Shown piece by piece: positions 1 through 8,543 of a stretch of DNA of 64,000 bases. This DNA is from Pseudomonas sp. GL-B-19 (lineage in GTDB: Bacteria; Pseudomonadota; Gammaproteobacteria; Pseudomonadales; Pseudomonadaceae). Positions within the stretch are counted from its first letter, which is position 1; the number at the start of each line of letters is the position of its first letter. The stretch spans positions 62,001 to 126,000 of the forward strand of contig NZ_JAHBDK010000018.1 of NCBI RefSeq assembly GCF_019956415.1, given 5' to 3'. The position numbers and the translations under genes were made by a program. The notes beneath the pieces are model-generated. The model saw only the letters and a program-made list of their open reading frames with translations, made no database searches and was not told the origin of the DNA.

Positions 1-431
1 TGACGTACGAATTCGCAGCCGACCAACGTTTTGAGGTCGACGGCGCCGACGCTGCCAGCCGTTTCCTGCTGGAAAACGGTTACCCGGAGTCGAAAGCGGA
101 GCTGGTTTGGGATGCGATCGCCCTTCACTCTAGCGCCGGCATCGCCGACCGCAAACAGCCAGAGATCGCCCTGATCTACATGGGCGCCCATGTCGACGTG
201 ATGGGATTACGGCTGGAGGAAATCACGCCATCGCTGGTCGAGGATACGCTGGCCCTCTACCCCCGCATTGGAATGAAGGCCGCGTTTACCCAAGCGGTCG
301 CTGAAGTGGCCAGGAAGAAACCTCACACAGCGATTGGCACTGGGCTCGCTGATGTCGGACGCCGTCACGTGCACGGGTTCGATTGCCCGAATGTGTGTGA
401 CCTGATTGATCACGCTCCTTTCGACAGCTGA
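1..431 (+). CDS. HD-domain protein, C-terminal part (5' end outside window)
   Basis: An open frame runs from base 3 to a TGA at 429-431 with no start needed inside the window, so this is the last ~142 residues of a gene that begins upstream. The visible part (ALHSSAGIADRK.., YMGAHVDVMGL..) looks like the C-terminal half of HD-superfamily metal-dependent hydrolases of the cyanamide-hydratase-like group, which are small cytosolic proteins. The metal-binding HD pair itself is not in the window. The substrate cannot be read from the sequence. A later in-frame ATG at 180 is probably internal because the upstream frame is clearly coding. Confidence 0.6.
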   Translation, partial: TYEFAADQRFEVDGADAASRFLLENGYPESKAELVWDAIALHSSAGIADRKQPEIALIYMGAHVDVMGLRLEEITPSLVEDTLALYPRIGMKAAFTQAVAEVARKKPHTAIGTGLADVGRRHVHGFDCPNVCDLIDHAPFDS

Positions 432-539
432 ATGCGGTGCTGCCAAACGGCACTGTTGCGCAATATTCGTGAATTGGTAACGCCTGATACGTGATATCGG
501 CGCGAGCAATGTGTGTTCCTTTACTTTGGAGTATTCACC

Positions 540-1421
540 ATGCAGCAACGTAAATACCTCGTCACCGGCGCTACGGGAAAAACTGGCGTCTATACCATTC
601 GCCACCTTCTCAACGGAGGCCATGCGGTTCGGGCTTTTGTGCACCAGGAGGATGAGCGCAGCGCAGCGCTCCAGAGCGAAGGCGCTGAAATATTTGTTGG
701 CGACCTCCTTGAACATGACGACATCGTTCGTGCGATGGAGGGGATCACAGGCGCATACCTGTGCTATCCCGTGCGTCCTGGCTACATTCAGGCGACTGCC
801 TATTTTGCGGATGCTGCTAAACGAGCAGGCGTCGAGGTCGTTGTGGAAATGTCGCAGATTTCTGCTCGGGAAGACTCTTTGAGTCACGCCGCGCGCGACC
901 ACTGGATCGCAGAACGTGTACTCGACTGGTCGGGCGTACCCGCCGTGCACATCCGCCCGACGTTCTTTTCCGAGTGGCTGATCTTTCCGTGGGTGCTCGA
1001 TCAGATCGTGAAGGAGAACAGGATCACGCTGCCATACGGCACCGGCCGACATGCACCAATCGCCGCTGAAGACCAAGCGCGGCTGATCGCCGCCGTTCTC
1101 ACACAGCCGTCTGGCCATATCGGGAAAACCTATCCGCTGTACGGCCCTGTCGAGCTGAACCATCAAGAGATTGCCGACGAAATCAGCGGCATCGTAGGCC
1201 GCACCATCACCTACAGCCCTTCGACCCTCGAAGAGTATCGCCAGCATCTGGAGACCTACGATCTGCCGGAGTTTGTGATCCAGCACTTCCTTGCAGTCGC
1301 GATCGATTACCAGAACGGAATCTTTAGCGGTGAGGACGGGGTTATCGGCCAAATCACCGGACAAGCGCCTCAAACGGTGGGTGACTTCGTACGTGCCAAC
1401 CGGCAAGCGTTCGAGGTGTGA
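540..1421 (+). CDS. NmrA-type NAD(P)-binding oxidoreductase
   Basis: 293 residues starting at the ATG at 540, chosen because a GGAG ribosome site sits 8 bases upstream; an upstream start at 513 would add residues with no homology. The N-terminus has a Rossmann nucleotide-binding loop (VTGATGKTG, residues 7-15) and the protein follows the atypical short-chain dehydrogenase pattern of NmrA / NAD(P)H:quinone reductase (QOR2-like) proteins, including a central ARDHWIAERVL stretch. Such proteins are cytosolic sensors or reductases of quinones and other electrophiles. Its neighbour is a glutathione transferase in the same direction, so a shared role in electrophile detoxification is plausible but inferred. 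Confidence 0.8.
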   Translation: MQQRKYLVTGATGKTGVYTIRHLLNGGHAVRAFVHQEDERSAALQSEGAEIFVGDLLEHDDIVRAMEGITGAYLCYPVRPGYIQATAYFADAAKRAGVEVVVEMSQISAREDSLSHAARDHWIAERVLDWSGVPAVHIRPTFFSEWLIFPWVLDQIVKENRITLPYGTGRHAPIAAEDQARLIAAVLTQPSGHIGKTYPLYGPVELNHQEIADEISGIVGRTITYSPSTLEEYRQHLETYDLPEFVIQHFLAVAIDYQNGIFSGEDGVIGQITGQAPQTVGDFVRANRQAFEV

Positions 1422-1518
1422 TCACTATGGGCGTATGCGCTTGGTCTTGAAGACATACGCATACGCCGCTTTTCACTTAGCATCCAATGATCATCCATTC
1501 ATTTCCAAGGAGTGCCTG

Positions 1519-2139
1519 ATGAACCCCAAAATAGAACTGTATGGCGCTAATACCGGCAACAGCCTGAGGGCTGTAATAGCCTTGGAAGAAGCAGGTGTCC
1601 CCTACACGGCACGGAGACTGAATCTGCAAGCGAATGAGCAGCGCGACTTGGCGTACCTGGCGCTTAATCCGGCAGGAAAAGTCCCGACCCTGGTCGATCA
1701 TACGTCGACACCGGCACTGGTCATCAACCAATCAAACGCAATCATTCAGTTCGCTGATGCCAAAGCGCCCGGTCGACTCGCACCAGCGCATCCTGGACCA
1801 GAGCGCGACAGGGTGTTTGATCGTTACTTCTTTTTCGTTACGGACGTAATCGCGCCTAGCCATTCAGCATTCTTCCTGCGCCAGGCGGGATTAAATGATG
1901 CGGCCACGGTCATTGATCGGCGCGTCATTGAACAACTCGTCTATGCAGAACGGTTTCTTACCGACGATTTTATGGCCGGAGACCAGTTTTCCATGGCGGA
2001 CATCTCTGCTTTCACCATTGCGGCATCCATTCGTGACCGTCTGGATTGGGCAGTGCTTTCACGCTTATCACGCTGGTTCGACGCGATCGAAGCCAGGCCC
2101 GCCGTGCAGCGAGGATTGAAAGCGTTCCAAAGTCACTAA
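1519..2139 (+). CDS. Glutathione S-transferase family protein
   Basis: 206 residues from an ATG at 1519 with AAGGAG about 7 bases upstream. The thioredoxin-fold N-terminal domain is clear: LYGANTGNSLRAVIALEE, then NPAGKVPTLVDH with the cis-proline that holds glutathione, then the QSNAI glutathione contact. The helical C-terminal domain carries the usual N-capping motif MADISAFTIAA. It would conjugate glutathione to electrophiles or reduce peroxides in the cytosol; the true substrate is not visible. It lies 98 bases after the NmrA-like gene and probably belongs to the same stress-related group. Confidence 0.88.
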   Translation: MNPKIELYGANTGNSLRAVIALEEAGVPYTARRLNLQANEQRDLAYLALNPAGKVPTLVDHTSTPALVINQSNAIIQFADAKAPGRLAPAHPGPERDRVFDRYFFFVTDVIAPSHSAFFLRQAGLNDAATVIDRRVIEQLVYAERFLTDDFMAGDQFSMADISAFTIAASIRDRLDWAVLSRLSRWFDAIEARPAVQRGLKAFQSH

Positions 2140-2299
2140 GCGCTACCCCTCAGACGTTTTTGTGAGCGCAAAAGAGTTCGACGACTCCTGTCCTGACATT
2201 GAAAAACCAGTGTGAGCAGCATGTCTGCGGGCGGCGATCCGACGATGGCCGCAACTCGGTTTCAAGCCAATCCCTTGCATTCCCTGCAACACTGAATTG

Positions 2300-2325
2300 T
2301 GATCAATCCAATTGATCAGGACTGA
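2300..2325 (+). promoter_or_regulatory. Palindrome and possible nod-box-like MexT site upstream of mexE
   Basis: Bases 2300-2318 form a perfect inverted repeat, TGATCAAT-cca-ATTGATCA. Read as a LysR-type nod box, 2302-2325 gives ATCA-N5-ATTGAT-N4-ACTGA, close to the MexT consensus ATCA-N5-GTCGAT-N4-ACYAT reported for mexEF-oprN in P. aeruginosa. The site lies about 140 bases before mexE. No mexT gene is in the window. The match is mine by eye. Confidence 0.45.
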
Positions 2326-2362
2326 ATCAAAGGTGCATGCTAGAGAGCTCAATCGAGCCTCA

Positions 2363-2379
2363 TATCATTCCGAATGATA
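2363..2379 (+). promoter_or_regulatory. Second operator-like palindrome before mexE
   Basis: TATCATTC-c-GAATGATA is a perfect 8-base inverted repeat around a single base, lying 84 bases before the mexE start and 45 bases after the first palindrome. Its size and symmetry fit a dimeric repressor site, for example TetR or MarR type. It also falls within the open frame upstream of the chosen mexE start, one reason to prefer the downstream ATG. Confidence 0.4.
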
Positions 2380-2462
2380 GTTACCTTCGCTTCATTCGAT
2401 TCGTGACATACACCCTCGCCGCTCATCATCCGTCCATTCTCAATACATTGGCGGATGCATCC

Positions 2463-3716
2463 ATGGAACAATCTCTCAAACATTTGCGCTTCCCGTTGGC
2501 CCTATTGGCAGTGTTGGTGATGAGCGCGTGCGGCAAGGCTCCGGAGTCAGCCGCAACCATGCCTGCGGCCAAAGTCAGCGTCGCCAAGGTGCTGGAACAA
2601 CCGATCAACGAGTGGGACGAATTCACCGGGCGCCTGGAAGCACCGGAAACGGTAGAAATTCGTCCGCGGGTCTCCGGGCAGATTGATGAAGTGGCATTCA
2701 CTGAAGGCGCACTGGTCAAGAAAGGCGATTTGCTGTTCCAGATCGACCCGCGTCCATTCCAGGCAGAGGTCCGCCGCCTCGAAGCCCTGGTTGCCCAGTC
2801 CCGCGCCAACGCAACCCGTAGTGAAAACGAAGCTCAGCGCGGTGAACGCCTGCGCACCAGCAACGCGATCTCCGCCGAACTGGCCGACTCGCGTACCAGT
2901 GCGGCTCAAGAAGCCCGCGCTGCCGTCGGAGCACTGCAGGCGCAACTGGATCTGGCCAAACTGAACCTGAGCTTCACCCGCGTCACCGCGCCAATCAGCG
3001 GTCGCGTCAGCCGAGCGGAAATCACCGCCGGCAACCTGGTGACCGCCGACACCACACCGCTGACCAGCGTCGTGTCGACCGATAAGGTCTACGCCTACTT
3101 CGACGCTGACGAGCGCGTATTCCTCAAGTACACCCAACTCGCCCGCCAGGGCAAACGCGGCGCCACCACCCCGGTTTACATGGGCCTGTCCGACGAAGAC
3201 GGCAACCCGCACCAGGGTGTGATGAACTTCATCGACAACCAGGTCAACCCGAAGACCGGCACCATCCGTGGTCGTGCGGTCTTCGACAACGCGGACGGCA
3301 GCTACACCCCGGGCCTTTATGCACGTCTGAAACTGGTGGGCAGCGGTACGTATTCCGCTGTGCTGATCAATGACGAAGCGGTCGGCACCGATCTGGGTAA
3401 AAAATTCGTACTGGTCATGGATGCCGACAACAAAACGGCGTACCGCGCCGTCGAGCTAGGGCCGAAGATCGAAGGTTTGCGCATCGTGCGCAACGGCCTG
3501 AACAAGGATGACACCGTCATCGTCAAGGGGTTGCAACGGGTTCGCCCTGGCTCGCCGGTGACCCCTGAAGTGATCCCGATGGCCAGCGAACAAACCCTCG
3601 CGGCTTTGGCTCAACAACGACAAGCGCTGGAAGCCAGCAACCTGCCCCAAGTCGCGCCTGCCAAGGTCGCACCGGGTGAGGTTGTGAAACTGGCTGCTGC
3701 GACTCCACGCGGTTAA
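2463..3716 (+). CDS. mexE: RND efflux periplasmic adaptor MexE
   Basis: 417 residues from the ATG at 2463. The N-terminus is a lipoprotein signal with lipobox MSAC (Cys23), placing the protein in the periplasm anchored to the inner membrane. It follows the membrane-fusion-protein plan: beta-barrel and lipoyl halves (PRVSGQIDEVAFTEGALVKKGD), a helical hairpin, then the second lipoyl half (ITAPISGRVSRAEITAGNLV type). Recalled MexE of P. aeruginosa is very similar across the whole length, including the first 25 residues, so the symbol is given. It links pump MexF to channel OprN for export of chloramphenicol, quinolones, trimethoprim and quorum-signal precursors. It is the first gene of a three-gene operon. 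Confidence 0.92.
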   Translation: MEQSLKHLRFPLALLAVLVMSACGKAPESAATMPAAKVSVAKVLEQPINEWDEFTGRLEAPETVEIRPRVSGQIDEVAFTEGALVKKGDLLFQIDPRPFQAEVRRLEALVAQSRANATRSENEAQRGERLRTSNAISAELADSRTSAAQEARAAVGALQAQLDLAKLNLSFTRVTAPISGRVSRAEITAGNLVTADTTPLTSVVSTDKVYAYFDADERVFLKYTQLARQGKRGATTPVYMGLSDEDGNPHQGVMNFIDNQVNPKTGTIRGRAVFDNADGSYTPGLYARLKLVGSGTYSAVLINDEAVGTDLGKKFVLVMDADNKTAYRAVELGPKIEGLRIVRNGLNKDDTVIVKGLQRVRPGSPVTPEVIPMASEQTLAALAQQRQALEASNLPQVAPAKVAPGEVVKLAAATPRG

Positions 3717-3732
3717 GGGAGCAACAACTGCG

Positions 3733-6700
3733 ATGAATTTTTCCCAATTCTTCATTTCACGGCCGATCTTTGCAGCGGTGCTGTCGCTGCTGATTCTGAT
3801 CGCCGGCGCCATCTCGCTGTTCCAGTTGCCGATCAGCGAATACCCGGAAGTTGTGCCGCCGACCGTTGTGGTCCGCGCCAACTTCCCGGGTGCCAACCCT
3901 AAAGTCATTGGTGAAACCGTGGCCGCTCCTTTGGAGCAAGCCATCACCGGCGTCGAGAACATGCTGTACATGTCCTCGCAGTCCACCGCTGACGGCAAGA
4001 TTACCCTGACCATCACCTTCGCGCTGGGCACCGACCTGGACAACGCACAGGTGCAGGTACAGAACCGCGTGACTCGCACCGAGCCCAAACTTCCAGAAGA
4101 AGTGACGCGCATCGGTATCACCGTCGACAAAGCTTCGCCCGACCTGACCATGGTTGTGCACTTGACCTCGCCGGACAAACGCTACGACATGCTCTACCTG
4201 TCCAACTACGCCTTACTCAACATCAAGGATGAGCTGGCGCGCCTGGGCGGTGTCGGTGACGTGCAATTGTTTGGCATGGGCGATTACTCGCTGCGAGTCT
4301 GGCTCGATCCGAACAAGACCGCTTCACGCAACCTGACCGCCACCGATGTAGTGAGCGCGATTCGTGAACAAAACCGTCAGGTGGCTGCCGGTGCACTGGG
4401 CGCGCCTCCTGCGCCGAATGCCACCGCTTTCCAGCTGTCGGTGAATACTCAAGGTCGTCTGGTTTCCGAAGAAGAGTTCGAGAACATCATCATTCGCTCC
4501 GGCGATAACGGTGAAATCACGCGCCTGAAAGACATTGCCCGCGTCGAACTGGGTTCCAGCCAATACGCCCTGCGCTCCTTGCTCAACAATCAACCGGCGG
4601 TGGCGATCCCGATCTTCCAGCGTCCGGGCTCCAACGCCATCGAAATCTCCAACGAAGTTCGGGCGAAGATGGCCGAGCTGAAAAAGAGCTTCCCGGAAGG
4701 CATGGATTTCAGCATCGTTTATGACCCGACGATTTTCGTGCGCGGTTCCATCGAGGCGGTGGTTCACACCCTCTTTGAAGCGCTGATTCTCGTGGTTCTG
4801 GTGGTGATCCTGTTCCTGCAAACCTGGCGTGCCTCGATCATTCCGTTGGTGGCGGTACCGGTTTCGCTGATCGGTACGTTTGCCGTGATGCACTTGTTTG
4901 GCTTCTCATTGAACGCCTTGTCACTGTTTGGTCTGGTGCTTGCCATTGGTATCGTGGTGGATGACGCCATCGTGGTGGTGGAGAACGTCGAGCGAAACAT
5001 TGGACTGGGGCTTACGCCGGTCGAAGCGACCAAGCGTGCCATGCGTGAAGTGACCGGCCCGATCATCGCCACAGCGCTGGTGCTGTGTGCGGTGTTTATC
5101 CCGGCTGCGTTCATTTCGGGTCTCACTGGCCAGTTCTACAAACAGTTCGCTTTGACCATTGCGATCTCGACGGTGATCTCGGCCTTCAACTCACTGACCC
5201 TGTCGCCGGCACTGGCTGCCGTATTGCTGAAAAGCCATGACGCGCCGAAAGACCGTTTCTCCAAGGTCCTCGACAAGATTTTCGGTGGCTGGTTGTTCCG
5301 TCCGTTCAACCGCTTCTTTGACAAAGCCAGCCATGGTTATGTCGGCACCGTGGGCCGGGTTATCCGCAGCAGCGGGATCGCCTTGCTCCTGTACGCAGGT
5401 TTGATGGTGTTGACCTTCTTCGGTTTCGCCAACACCCCGACCGGTTTCGTCCCCGGCCAGGACAAGCAATACCTGGTGGCCTTCGCTCAACTGCCTGATG
5501 CGGCGAGCCTGGACCGTACCGAAAACGTGATCAAACGCATGTCCGACCTGGCCCTGAAACAGCCGGGCGTGGAAAGTGCGGTGGCCTTCCCTGGCCTGTC
5601 GATCAACGGTTTCACCAACAGCCCTAACGCCGGCATCGTGTTCGTGACCCTGAAACCGTTCGACGAACGCAAAGACCCGAGCATGTCCGCCGGTGCGATT
5701 GCCGGCGCCTTGAACGGTCAGTTCGCCGGGATTCAAGAAGCCTACATGGCGATCTTCCCGCCGCCGCCGGTACAGGGCCTGGGCACCATTGGTGGTTTCC
5801 GTCTGCAAATCGAAGACCGGGGCAACCTGGGCTACGACGAGCTGTTCAAAGAAACCATGAACATCATCAACAAAAGCCACAGCGTGCCGGAACTGGCCGG
5901 CCTGTTCACCAGCTACACAGTGAACGTGCCACAGGTTGATGCCGCCATCGACCGGGAAAAAGCCAAGACCCACGGCGTGGCCGTCAGCGACATCTTCGAC
6001 ACCCTGCAGATCTACCTGGGTTCGCTGTATGCCAACGACTTCAACCGCTTCGGTCGTACCTATCAGGTCAACGTTCAGGCTGAACAACAGTTCCGTCTTG
6101 AACCAGACCAGATCGGTCAGCTGAAAGTGCGTAACAACAAAGGCGAAATGATCCCGCTGGCGACCTTCATCAAGGTCAGCGACACCTCGGGGCCGGACCG
6201 CGTGATGCACTACAACGGCTTCATCACTGCTGAAATCAACGGTGCGGCAGCGCCAGGCTACAGCTCTGGCCAGGCCGAAAAAGCCATCGAGAAACTGCTC
6301 AAGGCTGAACTTCCGAACGGCATGACCTACGAATGGACTGACCTGACCTACCAGCAAATTCTGTCCGGCAACACCGCACTGTTCGTGTTCCCGCTCTGCG
6401 TACTGCTGGCGTTCCTGGTACTCGCGGCTCAGTACGAAAGCTGGAGCCTGCCATTGGCGGTGATCCTGATCGTACCGATGACGTTGCTGTCGGCCATTAC
6501 CGGGGTGATTGCTTCGGGGGGTGACAACAACATCTTCACCCAGATCGGTTTGATCGTACTGGTGGGACTGGCCTGTAAGAACGCGATTCTGATCGTCGAG
6601 TTTGCCAAGGACAAACAGCAGGACGAAGGCATGAGCCCGCTGGCTGCTGTGCTTGAAGCTTGCCGCCTGCGTCTGCGTCCGATCCTGATGACCTCCTTCG

Positions 6701-6915
6701 CGTTCATCATGGGTGTTGTGCCACTGGTGTTCTCCAGCGGTGCCGGTGCCGAGATGCGTCACGCCATGGGTGTGGCGGTGTTCTCCGGGATGCTCGGGGT
6801 AACCTTCTTCGGTCTGTTGCTGACACCGGTGTTCTACGTATTGATTCGCAACTTTGTCGAGCGCGGCGAAGCGCGCAAAGCGGCCAAGGCCCTGAAACTG
6901 GAGTCGCAACAATGA
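3733..6915 (+). CDS. mexF: RND efflux inner-membrane pump MexF
   Basis: 1060 residues, the usual length of HAE1-family RND transporters. It has the expected N-terminal transmembrane helix (FAAVLSLLILIAGAISL), the repeated porter domains and two six-helix bundles. Helix 4 carries the proton-relay acidic pair (IGIVVDDAIVVVENVER). The segment GLACKNAILIVEFAKD is the second-half counterpart. It works as a proton/drug antiporter trimer with MexE and OprN. The gene follows mexE by 16 bases and its stop overlaps the oprN start, so the three are co-transcribed. Confidence 0.94.
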   Translation: MNFSQFFISRPIFAAVLSLLILIAGAISLFQLPISEYPEVVPPTVVVRANFPGANPKVIGETVAAPLEQAITGVENMLYMSSQSTADGKITLTITFALGTDLDNAQVQVQNRVTRTEPKLPEEVTRIGITVDKASPDLTMVVHLTSPDKRYDMLYLSNYALLNIKDELARLGGVGDVQLFGMGDYSLRVWLDPNKTASRNLTATDVVSAIREQNRQVAAGALGAPPAPNATAFQLSVNTQGRLVSEEEFENIIIRSGDNGEITRLKDIARVELGSSQYALRSLLNNQPAVAIPIFQRPGSNAIEISNEVRAKMAELKKSFPEGMDFSIVYDPTIFVRGSIEAVVHTLFEALILVVLVVILFLQTWRASIIPLVAVPVSLIGTFAVMHLFGFSLNALSLFGLVLAIGIVVDDAIVVVENVERNIGLGLTPVEATKRAMREVTGPIIATALVLCAVFIPAAFISGLTGQFYKQFALTIAISTVISAFNSLTLSPALAAVLLKSHDAPKDRFSKVLDKIFGGWLFRPFNRFFDKASHGYVGTVGRVIRSSGIALLLYAGLMVLTFFGFANTPTGFVPGQDKQYLVAFAQLPDAASLDRTENVIKRMSDLALKQPGVESAVAFPGLSINGFTNSPNAGIVFVTLKPFDERKDPSMSAGAIAGALNGQFAGIQEAYMAIFPPPPVQGLGTIGGFRLQIEDRGNLGYDELFKETMNIINKSHSVPELAGLFTSYTVNVPQVDAAIDREKAKTHGVAVSDIFDTLQIYLGSLYANDFNRFGRTYQVNVQAEQQFRLEPDQIGQLKVRNNKGEMIPLATFIKVSDTSGPDRVMHYNGFITAEINGAAAPGYSSGQAEKAIEKLLKAELPNGMTYEWTDLTYQQILSGNTALFVFPLCVLLAFLVLAAQYESWSLPLAVILIVPMTLLSAITGVIASGGDNNIFTQIGLIVLVGLACKNAILIVEFAKDKQQDEGMSPLAAVLEACRLRLRPILMTSFAFIMGVVPLVFSSGAGAEMRHAMGVAVFSGMLGVTFFGLLLTPVFYVLIRNFVERGEARKAAKALKLESQQ

Positions 6916-8333
6916 GTTTGAAAGCGTTCCTGCCGAGCCTGCTGGTACTGGCCCTGAGTGCCTGTACCGTCGGCCCGGACTACAAGACCCCAGCGACTGC
7001 ACCGGCCAACATCACCGCCGCTACCGATGGCGCTGCCGGTCAGAAAAACTTTGACCGCTCGCACTTCGAGGGCATCTGGTGGCAGCAATTCGAGGACCCG
7101 ACCCTTAACCAGTTGGTGACGCGATCGCTGCAAGGCAACCGTGATTTGCGCGTGGCCTTCGCGCGCTGGAAAGCCGCTCGGGCGATTCGTGATGACATCA
7201 GCAATGACGCCATGCCGACCATCACCAGCCGGGTCAGCAGCGACCTGGGCAATGGGCAAGTCCCGGGGCAGACCACCGACCAGGTCAACAGCGAACGCTA
7301 CGACCTTGGCCTGGACATGGCGTGGGAGATCGACCTGTTTGGCCGCATCCAGCGCAACCTGGAATCAGCCAACGCTGAACAACAGGCTTTAGAGGCTGAT
7401 CTGTACCAACTGCAAGTCACCATGATTGCCGAACTGGTGGATTCCTATGGCCAACTGCGCGGCGCGCAACTGCGAGAGAAAATCGCGCTGGCGAACCTGC
7501 AGAACCAACAGGAATCGCGCAAGATCACCATCAGTTTGCGTGATGCCGGCGTCGGCGATCAGCTGGATGTGGAGCGCGCCGATGCACGACTGGCGTCCGT
7601 CGAAGCCAGCGTGCCGCAATTGCAAGCCGAACAGGTACGGCAGCAAAATCGCATCGCCACCCTGTTGGGCGAGCGCCCGGAGAAACTAACCGTCGACCTG
7701 AGTCCCAAGAACTTGCCGGCAATCGCTAAAGCGCTGCCGATTGGCGATCCGGGTGAACTGCTGCAACGTCGGCCGGACATCCTCAGCGCCGAACGCAAAC
7801 TGGCTTCTGCCACCGCCCGTATCGGCGTGGCCACGGCTGATTTGTTCCCTCAGGTCAGCCTCAGCGGCTTCCTCGGTTTCACCGCCGGTCGCGGCTCGCA
7901 AATCGGTTCCTCGGCGGCCAACGCTTGGGTACTGAGCCCTGCCATCACTTGGGCGGCTTTTGACCTGGGCAGTGTCAAGGCCCGTATACGCGCAGCCGAT
8001 GCGGATGCCGAAGGCGCGCTGGCAAGTTACGAGCAGCAAGTGCTGTTGGCGCTGGAAGAGTCGGAAAACGCGTTCAGCGATTACGGCAAACGGCAGCAAC
8101 GGTTGATCTCACTGATTCGTCAGAGTGAATCGAGCCGCGCCGCCGCCGACCTGGCCGAAGTTCGCTACCGCGAAGGCACGGCGGACTTCCTCGTCCTGCT
8201 GGACGCTCAACGCGAGCGACTGGCGGCCGAAGATACCCAGGCTCAGGCCGAAACCGATCTGTATAGCGGCATTGTCGCGATTTACAAAGCCCTGGGCGGT
8301 GGCTGGCAACCCGAGACCGTCGCCAGCAAGTAA
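6912..8333 (+). CDS. oprN: Outer-membrane efflux channel OprN
   Basis: 473 residues starting at the ATG that overlaps the mexF stop (ATGA), the typical coupled arrangement; the longer upstream frame is only read-through. A lipoprotein signal ends in LSAC (Cys18) followed by TVGPDYKTP, the hallmark of NodT/OprM-type outer-membrane factors. Two TolC-like repeat halves follow, with long helical stretches (e.g. residues 150-200 and 370-440). It forms the trimeric exit duct of the MexEF pump. Two rho-independent terminators follow within 80 bases, closing the operon. Confidence 0.92.
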   Translation: MSLKAFLPSLLVLALSACTVGPDYKTPATAPANITAATDGAAGQKNFDRSHFEGIWWQQFEDPTLNQLVTRSLQGNRDLRVAFARWKAARAIRDDISNDAMPTITSRVSSDLGNGQVPGQTTDQVNSERYDLGLDMAWEIDLFGRIQRNLESANAEQQALEADLYQLQVTMIAELVDSYGQLRGAQLREKIALANLQNQQESRKITISLRDAGVGDQLDVERADARLASVEASVPQLQAEQVRQQNRIATLLGERPEKLTVDLSPKNLPAIAKALPIGDPGELLQRRPDILSAERKLASATARIGVATADLFPQVSLSGFLGFTAGRGSQIGSSAANAWVLSPAITWAAFDLGSVKARIRAADADAEGALASYEQQVLLALEESENAFSDYGKRQQRLISLIRQSESSRAAADLAEVRYREGTADFLVLLDAQRERLAAEDTQAQAETDLYSGIVAIYKALGGGWQPETVASK

Positions 8334-8350
8334 GCTTTTTGAAGAGCTCC

Positions 8351-8381
8351 TTTGGTTGGCCGCGACCAACCAAATTTTTTT
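8351..8381 (+). terminator. Rho-independent terminator after oprN
   Basis: Perfect 9-base stem TTTGGTTGG / CCAACCAAA with a six-base loop, followed directly by seven T. It ends the mexEF-oprN transcript. Confidence 0.85.
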
Positions 8382-8416
8382 AGCCCTGCGCCTCATTCGG
8401 TCGCGGGGCTTTTTTT
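8382..8416 (+). terminator. Second terminator after oprN
   Basis: Stem AGCCC-t-GCG pairing with CGC-g-GGGCT, loop of ten bases, then a run of seven T (8410-8416). It backs up the first terminator only one base downstream. Confidence 0.75.
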
Positions 8417-8450
8417 GGTCTGCTGATTCTCCAACCGACTGCAATCCCCT

Positions 8451-8538
8451 GTAGGAGCTGGCTTGCCAGCGAAGAGGCCCTTACATTCAACATCCATGTT
8501 GACTGTTACACCGCTTTCGCTGGCAAGCCAGCTCCTAC
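8451..8538. repeat. REPIN: inverted pair of REP sequences (GTAGGAGC type)
   Basis: A 22-base arm at 8451-8472 starting GTAGGAGCTGGCTTGCC is repeated as its exact reverse complement at 8517-8538, with 44 bases between. This is the paired REP arrangement common between genes in fluorescens-group Pseudomonas, mobilised in trans by RAYT transposases. It sits between two convergent operons. Confidence 0.9.
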
Positions 8539-8543
8539 AAGGG

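Noticed and set aside
207-1406. 399-codon minus-strand ORF opposite the NmrA-like gene
   Set aside because: It is the shadow of two well-supported plus-strand genes and matches no family.
5191-7002. 603-codon minus-strand ORF opposite mexF
   Set aside because: Antisense shadow of the RND pump gene; composition rich in His, Gln and Arg as expected for such frames.
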